A stretch of 64,000 nucleotides of DNA from Chrysoperla carnea (GCF_905475395.1 NC_058339.1:53515172-53579171); one strand, 5' to 3'; shown: positions 11,861-25,728, counted from the first letter of the stretch. Numbers and translations: made by a program. The notes: generated by a model from the sequence alone, not told the origin.

Positions 11861-14800
11861 ATACGAATTTCAATTTTTTTTCTGATAATATGATATTCTA
11901 CATAATAAACAATTCTTACGAAATAATCATTTTCGATGTATTTTGTTCGATGCATTTTGGGTTATACGCATCTCTACAGTCCCTTCAAAATGAGCTAAAG
12001 GAGGAAAGAGTGAAAAATGTAGGCTAAGTTATTAGGCCTCCAGCCTCTTTTATCGCTTTTTATGTCAAAATTTTCACATTTTTCGCGGTGTTTAAGACTT
12101 TAGGTATCTCTACAGATCTTTCAAATTGAGCTAGTAGCTTAAAAAATTGTATGTACGTGGAGTTGAGTTATAAGAAGTGCCTTTTGAGGATACCAACTTA
12201 CCATGCACTTTTATTCCTTTTTTATACTGAAATGTAATTATATAAAATTGTTTTCCCCCATTTTTAAGGTTTTATTCACTTCCAGAACTTATAGAACCTT
12301 TTCCTTTTTAAGGATTCTTAAATATATGGACTTAACAAATTAAGGTTTGTTGTTCAGGGGAGAGGTTACCATAATATCTTGGACCATACATTACTAGACT
12401 TGATAAATAAACAGAAGCAGATAAATAAACAGACGCGATGCTGGTAAACAGTTTGAAAAACGCATATAAAATGCTGATAAAACGGATTCTTTGAAGGGTG
12501 TTCAATCTGATCAACGTTCTCTACTGCCATTGACCACGGTATACAAAACAACTTTACCTACTTGTCCAGAGTGGTAGTAAGAATACATATAGTAAGTATA
12601 TGCGTACGTGTATATCTACTCACCATTTATTATTATATGACTGGGATTCCGTCCGATGTGATATTAAAAATAAAACCATTTCTGATACCAAGGTCGTCGG
12701 TCGATTTGAACATGATGATGCAATCACGAATACTTAGTATTTTATATTTCTTCATAATATTTGCATTGAATATTTTGAATATTGCAAATGAATTTTGTTG
12801 ATGTTGTCCAAATAATGTACTAAATTACTTTAAAAGGAATACCTTCAATTTTCTAAAACATTTCGGCGTTCGTACGTATGAGTTTTTTGTTCGAATCCAA
12901 AAGGCGATTTTGGGAACAAGTGATCACTAAGATAACTTTGCAAACAAGAATATCGTTTTGACGGGAACTTTTATTCGAAGGGTCCTCATTTGAGGATATT
13001 ATTTGCAATATCCTCATCACCACTCATAATCCCGTTACTCAGCCTGTATCCAATAACAGGTAACAGAGGACTGCTAACTCTCTCTATAGACTATCGTACT
13101 TATACGTGTATTGCAGGACAAACGATTCAACGATTCCTTCAACGATTTTTATCCAACAAAGATACAACCATTACCGGATACTAAAAGAGATGCACACAGA
13201 AGCAGCTATTGTTGAACGTCAGGTCTACCTTTATACAAAAAGAAAAAACTGCAGAAACTACCATTAAAAAAGGTGATAGGTGAAAGTTTTATCTACCCGC
13301 CCGCTGGTCACCCTTTGTATTCAACTGGTCCAATCACTTTCTTACCCACCTGGCTGGTTTTAAATATGAGCACACAGATAAGTTGTTAGTTCTAACATCT
13401 ATGAGCAGAACAGGATTCTTTAGGGTTTATTATTGACTTTATGCCAAGTGTGCCTCACTTGCAGGTACTGGATTAAATTAAGAAACAACAATCTTTTCCA
13501 TCAGTAAAGTAAAATCTATTAAATGGATCTTTAAAAGGGCATTAATAAGAAGTTTGTAGCAGACAAATAGTGCAGACAAAGATTAGAATGAGTCATATAA
13601 TAAGTACTCAGTTGTACAAAACATTTACAAAAATACAAGTAAATCTTCAGAAGTCTATAAAAAATAGTTAATAAACAACGTCATTATTTCTACAAACTCG
13701 ATGAGACATCCAGAATCTTCCAAACAATTAAAAACACGTTTCTTAATAAAACAACCACGAACGATCGAAATGATCGTCATAGGGGGCGATGCACTTATAC
13801 ATTCTCATGACATAATGCTTTCTAACATCACCGAGCGAGAGATTCCAGAAATATCCATACGCTTGAGAGCAATATCCGACTAAGATGACCATCATAGGCC
13901 GATGCCCTTATTTCTTATTATTTATTCACTTCTTAATTCTTATGACGACTTCATGCACCAATACAATTAAAGCGTATTTCTTAACCTTGTGTTGTTTAAA
14001 TATCACGTTTAATGCGATACAAACATTTCATATAAATAAACGTGAAAATAATTCAAATAAAAATCAATTTTTTTATAATATTAAATTGAATTATTAAATA
14101 AATTTTATGATTAAAATATTAAAAATAAATTTTATTAATGTATTCAGAATTGACACCTAATTTTACTAAACGGTACCCCACACAACATGAAAAGTTTGAA
14201 TGATGCATAAATTAAAATTTTTCTAAATTTAAAATCAAATTAAATTAATTAATTATTAATTTTCAACAAAAAAATTGTAAATTATTATTATATATGATTT
14301 TATGTTTTATATTCTGCAATATTGAGTAGTAGAATGTGTCAAGCCGGTTTTGAATATGCAAAAGTGCAAAAGATTGGCGTTTGAGGTTTTTTTAGATGCA
14401 AAATTTTATTTCAGATTTTTTAAAGAAACATTGTGTTTTTTTCTTGCATTATCCTTTACCTAGGAGGAATAGCACATATTCTATCGTAATGCTGGTGAAA
14501 AATATTCATGGTTCTATTTTGGCTAAAATTTAATAGGCGTATATCATAATGACATCAACTAGCAAATATATCAGTTATAAGCAAGCTTCAATCTTAGTAA
14601 AAACAGTGGACTATGGAATAACAAAATCCTTTAAGCTTGTTTTCGTTATTTTGTTTTAAACCACCGGTTGCCGCATTGCATAAGGATTTTCTCAATAATC
14701 AGAATCATATCATACATCACGTTCCATTAAGGCTGATATGTACATATTTTAAACATTGTTTGATTGGATTGTATAAATTTATAAAGGAATGAGGTTTTCC

Positions 14801-15130
14801 AGATAAGAATGGTTAAAGTTACAATTGAATTTTAAACACTGCGATTATACCCTTTACTCTATCGATTTGAAATTTGGAAAATACAAGGATTTTCGAAAAA
14901 TAAAAGGAATATTTGAAAGGTTTTTTGAGAGAATTATTTCACTCCAATCAAAGAATATTTCAATATTTCACGACAATAAAAAGTTTTGACAAAACAGCCT
15001 TTTCTAGAAACTATTACATGCAATATTTACACTACCTCTTACGATTTAAAAGAAGGATTTCATTAACCCATGACTCATTTTCCTGATTTTGCTTACTTTC
15101 AATCAGTTGGCTATTTTTTTTCATCTTTGA
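11861..15130. other. A+T-rich non-coding stretch
   Basis: No gene recognised. The short open frames at 12332-12551, 12562-12801, 12990-13184 and 13701-13883 carry no domain I know, and none has a convincing splice or codon-use signal. Confidence 0.35.
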
Positions 15131-15207
15131 ACAAATAGATTGACAGACAGACGAGTGAACGGAATTAGTCCATTTCCGTTTATTCTTCTGCTTGTCAGTC
15201 TATTTGT
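15131..15207. repeat. Imperfect long hairpin
   Basis: ACAAATAGATTGACAGACAG... pairs with ...CTTGTCAGTCTATTTGT across a short AT-rich loop. About 34 positions form the stem, with scattered mismatches. It is probably a small palindromic repeat. Confidence 0.5.
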
Positions 15208-16385
15208 CATAGATGGTTTTATTGGCCCCCAAAATTTTTGTTCCTACCAACAATATTTCAAAAAGTTTCAAATACTACACTAAATTTAATATATTCCTGA
15301 TTCATTATATAAATGTGGGGTATAAATGGACAAAGGATTGTAGGATACGATTTAAAAGCTTTGTAGGATTAGTAGGATACGAAAAAATACCGGAAATAGT
15401 ATTGCTACTAGAGTATAGTTGGGTTAATTAAAAGTCTGTTTCACATCGCTTCCACCAAATATTATTTTAGATTGACCTCTTTAAGGTAGGCGCTCGTACA
15501 TTCCCTGGTGCTCGTCCATTCTTAAAGCTAATTAACACAGAAAAATTGTATTATGAAACCGTATCTGTAGTTAATGTTATCATTTCATCGGGATAAATTT
15601 TGAAATATTAAAATTAGAAACTGCTACATGTGTACAATTTCATAAATATTCTTTTGATCATGGGCTATTAAAAAAAATTTTCCCCTCACCGAATATTTCA
15701 CATTCATAACCAACAAGTACCCCTTCAAGAATATTTTAAACAACAAATCAAAAAAAAAAAATTATTTTATTCATGAGATAATAATTTTTTTTAAATGTTA
15801 CACTGACCTTAAAAGTTCAGTGCTACCATCGGCCGACCGACTCTATATACTCATGTTTGTGAGTGAAAATTTTAAAATTACGTCATATATTCATATTCAT
15901 TTAATTTAATATTTATTTAGCATATTTAAGCGCACCAATATTAATTAAGGATCAAGGTCTTTATTATTACACGTATTACACGTAGATTCATATCCCTTAA
16001 CATTAAAATGCTAAATTTAACAATTATTTTGCACCTCTATGTTGTTTAAAAAAAGCTAACATTCGAATTTTAGGGACTATATAGAGCATCAGCACCAGAT
16101 TTAACCTTAGTGCCATCCCTGAACACTGTGAAAAATGCCCATTTCCGAAATTTTACATACAATTATAAATATTTTTTGATTTTACTTTTGTATTTTTTTT
16201 TTTTTTGTGAAAAAACCATCTAGTTTAAGAGTTTTACACAAAACTTCATATCCTTATACTTTTGTCCACAGCGCGCTTTCGGTATTCAAATTCGCTCAAC
16301 CTTTTGCGTCCGTCACTTAGGTTTGTAAAAAATTAGCAAAATCTTAAGGTTATAAACCTGTAAACCATATTTTAAGGTTATAAAC
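15208..16385. other. A+T-rich non-coding stretch
   Basis: Nothing beyond homopolymer tracts and short open frames is seen. Confidence 0.35.
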
Positions 16386-16527
16386 CGTTCTTATGTATAA
16401 AACAAAGCGGGATTGTATATGTGTATGTATGAACCCAGCCGATCAGACTCATACAATACCAAGCACACACAGGAACACATAAACATAGCACAGTACTCAT
16501 TCCCTCTTTGTTTTATACATAAGAACG
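16386..16527. mobile_element. Short MITE with 27-bp terminal inverted repeats
   Basis: The left end CGTTCTTATGTATAAAACAA continues to AGCGGGA and is matched in inverted orientation by TCCCTCTTTGTTTTATACAT followed by AAGAACG, with one mismatch in 27. The 142-bp element has no coding capacity. A target duplication is not clear. Confidence 0.75.
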
Positions 16528-19500
16528 TCCATAAAAACTCTTCTTACTTCATATATTTTATATGGCTTACGAGATAGCTTACAATCGGTATGTAATTGCT
16601 TTAATCAATTTTGCCACCTTTGAAAATTTGCCTCCCTGGACACTAGCTCAGAATGCCTCTAATATAAATCTAGCGCTATAGAGAGTATTCCATGTTTGTT
16701 TACATTGAATTTTTCATGTGTTCAAAAAAAAATTTTTTTCTTAAATTTATAGCTTAACGATTATCAACCGTAAACTCACAATGAAGAGAATATTCCACGA
16801 TTCATTTTACGTTATTTTTTATGAAATTTTAAGAAATGTTTGGTAATTAAAAAATTAGCGTTTTAACTGTTATCATTATGTCCGGAAATTGAGTTATCCG
16901 ATTTTCTTTGACAACAACACAATGATCAAAATGAATTTTTCACAAAAAAATAAATAAATTGTAGAAAAATATTTTTTTTCGAATCCGCAAAAAAACCCGA
17001 AGAAATTAAAAATTGAGATATAATAATTTCTTAAAAATAACAGTAATTTCTCTTCTTGAAATTTAAATTCATTTAACTATACAGTATACAGAAGTCATAT
17101 GGAAGAATTTTACACCGATATAAGAATTTTATTTCTTAAAATAAAAATAAGAAATAATGTATGTCATTTATTATTTCAGAACTGTGTCTCGTGAAGTGAT
17201 TTCGAAATTATTTTTTTACGATTTATAACCTACCTCACAGAAAGCCTTGACCATTAATTTTAAAAGTAAATGCAGTAAAATTGTTTAAAATAAACCAACT
17301 GTTTTATTTTGGCTTCAACGAATTACTTTTTAATGATTTAAATTTGAGGAGTGTTCAATTTACTTGTAAACAATTTTCTCAACTTTAAAAAACTAAAAAA
17401 AAAACATGCTTTATTGCACTAAAAAGTGAATAATAATTTTACACTACAATGAAAGTTATTATCTATCCACTTTTTGATAATTTTTCTTATTTTTTAGTCT
17501 CACTAAGATAAAAGTTGTATACTCTTTCGGTAACCAAATATGACCTGACGACCTTCCGAATGCGCAGCGAGTGCTAGAGCAACTAAACCATTTAGTATTT
17601 GTAATTACTATCAATATTTCTAGAAAATATTATTAAAGTATAAAGATAAAATTATCGATCCTCCAGTTTAGGATCCTCGGATAAAATTATTCTCTTGTAA
17701 TCAGACCTTGTTATGTGAGCAAATTTTCAAGTTAATATGACAATTAGAAGTGGTTTTAACTTGACTTCTAAGAATTTATTAAATTGTTAATTGCAAGTGA
17801 AGTTAATATAAGCGTGTTAAAAGTAACCGTTGACATCCTTCCCAAAATGGTTTCCTATTTTATGTCGGTTTTATTTTTGCAAATTTCCCTCGTGACAAGA
17901 TTTTACTTGTTTAACCTTATTATTAAAATTCCACGCTGTGCAAAGGTTTGATTAACTCAAATTCGTAGAATCAATTCAAAATGTTTAAAGCCTTTTTAAT
18001 TGCATTAAAAAGAAAAAAAATTAAAATAAACCTTGAACAATATATGTCTATCACCGACCCAACGAGATGACTTTTTTTTTCAAAAAATATTCTTATAGAT
18101 TATTATGGAATTTTCAAATCTTATATTTTATATTCATTGGAAATCCTACTTCAGTTCAAAGTACTTTGTACTTTTTGAAATTTTCAAAAACAATGAATCA
18201 GTATTTTAAAAACATGTTAAAAATAAATTGTTCAAGTAATATCGTTCTTAAGAGCATTTTATTACTACTGCATGTGTTTGAAATCATGAGGTAGAAAAAG
18301 ATGAGCTAAAAAAATTAAACACCACTTTATTATATTCGTCAATTTTTAAGTACATTTTATGAAAATATACTCCATCCAGAACCCAAAATATTCTCAAAAA
18401 ACCTATAGATTATGTATCTTCAAGTCTGTGGGAAGAATAAGAATCTTTCGTGGAGGATTCATTCTTCTGGGATAACACTCAACTAAAACCTATAGAACTT
18501 TACAACCAATCAAAAGCTGTATCAAAATGCCTTCTCTTTAGTCTTTCCAGTTATGTCAAGTTTTGCAAATTCCAATAATTGATTACCTGAAAATATTTAT
18601 TTCAATTTTATTTCCATTGAAATTAATTATGAATCCATGAAAAACGTTACAGCCAGAAGAAAAATAAATATTTGTTTATGTATCGATTAAGAGGAGTGTG
18701 TATTAAATCATAGGCATAATGACTTAATACATACCCAGTAAAACTGCATTTAATAATCTTATAAGTTTTTAATAGCCAATAAATAAACGATTAATTTATA
18801 GTGGTTTAATGACCGTTTTGAAATAGTAATAAATTCAGAATTTTATTATCTAATTAATTATGGGTATAATCTTCAATTTATTAAATATTTAATAACAAAG
18901 GTATCAAAAAAAAATTAGAACAAATAAAAACTCACAAGTTTGATTCAAAAGAGGCAAAGATACAACAAAATAATAAAACTGTTTAATTTGTCACTTTGTT
19001 TTCTCCATTAATTTATGTCTTTTGATTTCTATGTTCACGATTTGTCTGAATTGGTTGCAGTTTACTGTGATTTTTTATACAGAGTGTTCAGTAATTTCTA
19101 TATTCGAGTAACACAGTATTGCAAAGAAAATTTTTTTTAACAAATTGTCCTTAGACCTTCAGTTCTCGCATCTACCGTTGGGCAATCTTTACTCGCGTGA
19201 TGAGAGACTTGCTAACGCTAAGGACTTATTTAAAATATATTTTTAAAAGCTATAGACAGGTTGAAAAAATTCATAATCCGAAAATAGATAAAATTATATC
19301 AATATAGAATAAGTTTCAACCACAATACCATTTGAAAAATAAAATTTATTTATGTTTTAAATCGAAAAAGAATTAAAGTCTCACATTGATGGGAGCATAG
19401 ATCCAGGCGTTGCTCATAGGTATGTGTTTCTAGAAAAGTGGATAGGGTCTATGATCTGAGAGCCACTCACATCTATTGTTAGAATTCCTCCAAAAAAACC

Positions 19501-20462
19501 ATTTAGAGCCTCTAGCTTTCTTTGCTACGCAAAAATTCAAAACTGAAACGAAACTGGTTAACATTATAGGACGAGGCAGGCTATTAACCAACATTCTTTG
19601 TCTTTTTTGTATTAGTTTTGAATTGGTTAAATAATTAACCCAAATGCACTTTATAAAGCACATACGGTTGTTGTGACATAAATGGCACGCAGCTATTTAA
19701 AAAAAAAAGTTGGAAATCGATTGCTATATTCGCAGTAAACGAGAACGAATATTATCGGTGTAGATTAGAAATACTTTCTGGAGAGATTCAGTCCTCACTC
19801 ATTTTTCGTGCTAGACATATATATATTATCTTGATTTTGTCTGAGAAAAAGAAATTAGAAGAAGCCCACTGTTTTATAGAACTATGCCAATAAATATTTG
19901 AAGTTCATAGATGGAAATTCCAAACAACATTTATGAGACCCACTTTGTTATCACCCTAAAAACCACCGATAACCGGAGCATATTATATGAGCAATTAATC
20001 TCTCATTTCCAAGCATAGATTTCTTAGCCTGCGCGTACTGTTGACTGGTCACCTTATATATAAATATTTTTCTATCATTATTTCTTTTGATATTGATGCC
20101 ATAGCCACAATATTTTTGTTTTTCACTATAAAACAAAGTCTAACTGAATCTGTTATTAACACCATTAATATTTACAACTGTGTTTTAGTGACAAGCTTGT
20201 CTAGGTCAGTATAATATAAAATTCACTTTTATACTTTTATTTTTTATATTTATTTTATTAAGTGGAAATTCTATAAAAGTTCAAAGTTTTCAGGCTTGAT
20301 ATGGTGAATCATAAACAATTTTTATATTAGTACCGGTTAAAAGTACAATAAACATACAATTTATCAAGTCCCAGAATTTGTGTCATCTATACCAATAATA
20401 AAAAGGTAAAGAATAAATACAAAAAACTTCAAAACTTTTCTTATATCTAGTCTTAATGTGAG
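16528..20462. other. A+T-rich non-coding stretch
   Basis: No gene is seen. A tRNA-like SINE remnant lies at 17530-17592. Open frames at 18067-18294, 19430-19663 and 19951-20136 are of chance length and composition. Confidence 0.35.
17530..17592 (-). repeat. Decayed tRNA-derived SINE head
   Basis: On the minus strand the order GGTTTAGTTGCTCTAGCACT, then CTGCGCATTCGGAAGGTCGT resembles D-arm and anticodon-arm sequence of tRNA-derived SINEs. Box B is degenerate and no acceptor stem pairs, so it is not a functional tRNA gene. Confidence 0.35.
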
Positions 20463-20679
20463 CAGCGGCGTTAGCCAAAAAGAATCCCTGGGCCGTGCAT
20501 TTTTGCGAGGCATTTTTAGGCATAAAAGTTAACCATGTGAGCTTTTTTCAGTACTCGTTTTCACGTTATTTTAATACTCTAGATCATTTAAATTACTCAC
20601 TTCATGTGTGTGAAGAGCCTTTTCTAAGAGCAAGGCTCTGGGTGGTGATCCAGGTTTCTCGCACTTTAAACCGCCACTG
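20463..20679. mobile_element. Probable hAT-type MITE
   Basis: Begins CAGCGGCGTTAGCC and ends AAACCGCCACTG, an inverted pair with the CAGnGGCG form common at hAT ends. The flanks CTTAATGT (three bases before the left end) and CTTAATGA (adjoining the right end) match at seven of eight positions, close to an 8-bp target duplication. The overlapping 111-codon frame starting at 20495 is not recognisable. Confidence 0.45.
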
Positions 20680-21094
20680 CTTAATGAAAATACAGTATCG
20701 TAAGATCATTTTGGACCACATATCAAACAAACCACTACTGGAATATAAGGATAATTTGGTTAAAGCTACGACCAGTCACAAAGGCGAACACCAAACAAAA
20801 ACGATATTAAATGCCAAGCTATACATATAACATCACAAAGGAAATATATTCCATTAATTATGCTATGTCATATACTGCCTATTTGCATTGCTATTTGAGG
20901 TTTGCCTCCGTGTCTTGTCGCAGCATAAGAATCAAATTTCATAAAGGCTCGAAATAATGAAATAATTTCTTTGCCAATTTCTTAAGTAGAGTAGGATAGT
21001 TTGGATTTATTAAGATTTCGGATATATATTTTGCTTACATTGTGTAATTTATCGTCTAAATTGTGTATTTCTTGATTTATTCTAAATACAGTTA

Positions 21095-21575
21095 TAACGC
21101 CATTGGAGGGATCAACAAATTTCGTCGTTATAAGCTATTGACGTTATAAGCGATATATGCAGTTTCGTATTAAAGTGAAAGTATGTATACATATACGCAT
21201 GTCAGTCATATATGATGACTAATTTCAATGACCGTTGGTCGTTATAACTGATATATGAGTTAATAAAGTCCAAGATAAAGTTAAGTTAACACTCAAAATA
21301 AAGTTTTTAAAGTTAAAAATAGTATTATGATGGTGGTTTGTTTTACTGAAAAAGCATGTAAAGACGCGAGTTTTCACATGCGTTGATCGTTATAGCCGAT
21401 AAATTTTCTTATAATTTCAATGAATTTGGTCGCTGTAGCCGATATGTCGTCATAATCGATGTCATTATAAGTATATACAGGGATACGGCCGAGGCCTTTC
21501 ATTTTCGTTCTTATAACTGGTTCGTCTTTATAAAAGATGTCGTTATAACCGATTTTGTGGGACTATAACCGAATG
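21095..21575. repeat. Clustered GTTATAA/GATATA repeat motifs
   Basis: At least eight variants of CGTTATAA(C/G)CGATAT recur on the plus strand (for example near 21124, 21141, 21240, 21386, 21427, 21537). Spacing is irregular, with TCGTTATAACTGATATATG-like cores. It looks like a decayed element built from short degenerate repeats. Confidence 0.5.
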
Positions 21576-22989
21576 TACCTATATTTTCAGGCTTCAATAT
21601 CATGAACATTTTGCTTATACTTTTCTTGAAAATTTGCATAAAATAAATTGGCAGTGCATAATCGGTGTGGTACTTAAGCCGTGCGAGTGCGACTCCTGTA
21701 GTCCACACGACTAACTTCCCAGAGGGAAAAAACATTTAAAAAAAGTCTTGTTAGCCTTCATAGATTTTTTTTCGAACATGTACTGCTTATTTTGGAACGA
21801 TCATTATCTCCATACATAAATGATGTGTTTTATCCACTTTTCAGATTTCAGTTTTTTTATTACCTACCATTAAAACACGGCTCAACTAATTCTCCTGAAA
21901 ACTTTCTTCTTAGTTCTTAGTTCTTAAATACGCGATTACGCGTCGAATAATCCCAGCCAAGTGTTAATATCATAACTGGCTCGCGAGATAATCGAGGGTA
22001 AAGAATCCGAACGAACATAAGAACATACCCACATACGTACACACACACACACACAGGCATCACATTGAAAATGTTTGATTCGGATATTGTGACCTTGAAA
22101 CTGCGGAAATATGTAAAACTGGAGATTATTAAAAATTGGCCCGATTGTATTAACTTCCTCTGGGAGGTTCAAAATGATTTAAATTTTAGGACACAGCTTT
22201 CTATTTGTCGAATATCCTTTATAAAAGTTCTAGATATCTTATACTCTTAAATATGACTAGGTATTGTACAGATAAACAAGAAATAAAGCTAGTAAAAATA
22301 TGAAAGTAATTATCCATTATACCACATAAAGAACGCAGGTGTGTGTATATTAGGTATATATTTTCCGGTAAAAAGCATTAAATTTCATTACTGAATAAAA
22401 TTATTAGATATAGATATTTTTTTCAAATATGCAAAATAGTTTTATCCCCCATAAACAAATTCAGACATAATACTTTTTTTTAAATAATGCTTACAATAAT
22501 ACTCTCACAAAAAAAAATACTATACAAATAAATGTGTTTTTTTTTTGTCTTCTAAGATTGCCTTGAACTCTTAATTTCTAAGATATTTAAATAAATAGTA
22601 TTCATTAAGAGATTACATAAATAGACATCAAAAAATAATTAATCTATAGACTATTTATACAAGTATAATATGTTTCAAAAAGATTGAAATGATTGATATT
22701 AAAATTGATGATTTGTTACCAAAAAATTCGACATAAATTAAGGTATTGTTATGGAGTTTCGATATCAAAACGAAAGTGTTACCAAAAAACTGAAATTTGG
22801 TGTGTCAATTAACGAGTATTTAATACGCTTCCTGTATAAATTTCAAGTCGATTCTCTGAACAGTTTACGTATAAATTTCATGTCGTAATAAATATTGGTT
22901 TTTTAGTCGATAAGTACTTTTAAACTTGTATCTAGATTCCTCAAGTTTTAAGCTTTGAAATCATACCAAAATTAAGGACTGTGCATAAA

Positions 22990-23420
22990 AGTGAAAAACT
23001 TTTTTGGTAAAAACACTGACTTGGATAGTTAATATCTCCTAAACCATACAGAAAATCGATATGAATTTTCGGTATCATTTTCAATTTACGGTATCGAAGA
23101 TACCTTAAAGAGTTGAAATGAAAATGATTAAAAAATTTAAATTTTATTTATCAACTAATAATCATCCATTTATACGTCTTTTCATATCGATTCTCCGTAA
23201 AAATTCATATCGATTCTCTGTAATGGATCATATCGATCTCTGGACAATTAATTGATAAAATTTAAATTTTTTTTACCAATTTATCATCCATTTATACGTC
23301 TTTTATAAAAAATTCCTGTTCTTTTTTGGTAAAGTTCTTTTCTTCTAAACCGTTCATAAAATCAATATGAATTTTTCACAAAAGAAGTATATAAAGATGA
23401 TTAATTGATAAATAAAGTCT
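22990..23420. repeat. Diverged direct repeats
   Basis: Segments with ATCATCCATTTATACGTCTTTT occur twice (about 23160 and 23283). ATATCGATTCTC and variants occur several times, together with GATAAAATTTAAATTT. The unit boundaries are not clear. It is probably a decayed tandem or nested repeat. Confidence 0.45.
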
Positions 23421-23715
23421 CAAATTTTTTAGTTATTTTCATTTTACCCATGCAGAAAGTTCTAACTTTGGTAGCGAATATATTTTTAATTGATAAGCAA
23501 AATATTTTGAATTTAGCTATTCTTGCATCTACAGCAGCTACTCTAACATATACTGAAACTTTCATTCTGTAAAAAAATTTGGGGACATTTTTTCTTAATA
23601 TTTTGGATTCATGTTACACAAAATTTACTGCAGTTTTTTGGTACCATCTTATCTTTTAGATCGTGAGCTCAAGTGTACCGAAATTTACATAATGTTAAAA
23701 AACCGGAAATTTGCT

Positions 23716-23784
23716 AATGTCAAAAGGGTTGAAAAACGAGATTATTCTTTACAGTTGCACTCCTTTTTTCAACCCTTTGACATT
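23716..23784. repeat. Hairpin with ~20-bp stem
   Basis: AATGTCAAAAGGGTTGAAAA pairs with TTTTCAACCCTTTGACATT with a single bulged base, across a loop of about 28 bases. The stem is long enough to consider an expressed hairpin, but there is no other sign of an RNA gene. Confidence 0.55.
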
Positions 23785-24010
23785 TTCAAACTTACAACCA
23801 ATTTCACATATTACATTGTGAATTATTTTTTGAGTGTATAGGATAGACAAAAACCATTGTCAGAAAACACAAAAAATTCTATTTTTTCAAATTCGTCACC
23901 CGACAACTTTCTTTCTTCTTACAAAATTCATCTTTATCAATCCTCTAAAAGGCGGACAAAAGATTCATGGAAATTTCTCTTAAAATTAAGCTTGCGGTCT
24001 AAAAGCCTAA

Positions 24011-24458
24011 TCCCTATATATTATAAATGTGATTGTAAGGATGTTTGTTTGTTTGTTACGCTTTCACGCAAAAACTAATGAATGGATTTGATTGAAACTT
24101 AACAACAATGTAGCTCATACATCAGAATAACACGTAAGCTTTAATTTATAAAGATACATTTAAAAAATAAATGATTCAATTTAATTTAACATTACCATAA
24201 ATTACAGATTTCTGTAAAAATAGTCAATATAAAAATTTCATGACCTTCTTTTCTGATATACTCAATGAATTATGACCATTTAATATTTTTAAAAAAATAG
24301 AAAACCGTATATTTTACACGTGTGAAAACAATCCCTATCATTATTTCGAGTGTTATAAAAGAGGGATAAGTGAGAACAAGAGAGGTGGAAGCTATAACAC
24401 GGTGGTCTTCATCAATCTTTACTTTTAAACCCAGCGAAGCGGGTGAGTAACGCACTAG
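24011..24458 (+). mobile_element. Non-autonomous Helitron-like element, copy 1
   Basis: Starts TCCCTATATATTATAAATG after an A. It has a GTTTGTTTGTTACGCTTTCAC block and ends with a short hairpin (CCAGCGAAGCGGG) followed by CTAG next to a T. The TC start, 3' hairpin, CTRR end and A/T insertion site are the Helitron signature. The same sequence recurs inverted at 44152-44573. There is no Rep/helicase coding sequence. Confidence 0.75.
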
Positions 24459-25728
24459 TATCATATAATTCTAGTCCCATCAAAAACGAGAGTAAGCTTT
24501 GAATATTATATAAAAAGAAAAGATTCCAACTATGAGTACTAATTTTTTTGAATTTTAGTGTATGTATACTATAATATAAACTACACAAACTATTAACAGA
24601 ATTATTTGAGGATATATTATTGTAAACAAGTTGAAACCAGCGTTGTTCGTTATACGGGGGCTCAATTTGGTCCTTAAAAATTCAAATGAATGAATAATTA
24701 ATGTGTTTTGATTAATTTTTATCATACGATAATGTTTTATAGTTCCGTACCAATTAACAAAAATGAGTTGTTCTTCTTAATTTTCCCCTAGATCCCGTTA
24801 AGTATAAAGTATGATAATAATAAAACTTATACACCTGGGAACATATAACGGATGAGCTCCTATATAACAGATAACTCACAAGATTATTACATATGTACTT
24901 TATCCATTATCCATGGATGTTTGTGATCCCTCTTGAATCAACTTGTCTCAAACAAGTAACTTTACCAAAGTGGTGGAAGCGCAAATAAATCCATTGTACA
25001 TGCTAAGAATTGGTATACTGCATAATTTAAATGCACTTCCACCATTAATTTACTGAGCCAAGGTAACCGATATTTTTTAAGAGTATAAGCTTTACATAGA
25101 AACTAAACACATATGAATAAAAATTTAAAAACTACTTTTTAATAGACAAGCTTTTATTATACTAAAAAGTAAAAGGTATTTTTCACTCATACACGACAAA
25201 TTGTAAAATCCGGAGACGCTCAATTTAAATTATCAAGAATAATTCATTGGAAGGCTAATTTTATATTAGTTGTGTTTTTATGGGTTTTTGTGGCAAATAT
25301 AGAATTTATAGTGGTCTTATGTGTGAGGAAAATCGGCGCAATCTACGAACTTTATAAATCCCCGTAGAAAATAATCCATGGATGTGAGAAAACGCAATTT
25401 TGAAGCAGTATTCTAGTGTAGGTCTGTTTGTGTAAAAGTAACAAAATATATTTGGCAAAAATCATCTTCAAACGTCTGTCAAAGATCTGTTATACCATGC
25501 ACACCCTACCGGTTTTAGGCTCTACCACGGTTTTAGGCTCTAAATGATAATTCTTCTTACGAGGAACAGTACTTCATACCTTTGTCTAGTGGTTATTTCT
25601 CCTTACGATCAGCAATAACAGAGTAAAATTCAGCTTTGGTTAAAAAATAAAAATAATGGTTCAGCGAAGGAAGTCTCAAGTACATCTAGGCGTTTTTAAA
25701 TATAACATTTAAGCTTCAATCAATCAAT

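Larger units (their letters stand above)
20680..24010. other. A+T-rich non-coding stretch with local repeats
   Basis: No gene is seen. Apart from the GTTATAA cluster it has a short (AC)n tract near 22040, related short direct repeats at about 22990-23420, and a hairpin at 23716-23784. Confidence 0.35.

Noticed and set aside
17530..17592. tRNA gene on the minus strand
   Set aside because: The D-arm and anticodon-arm look is present, but the T-arm and acceptor stem are degenerate.
20495..20830. 111-codon plus-strand open frame
   Set aside because: Its first half lies inside a probable hAT MITE and the product resembles no known protein.
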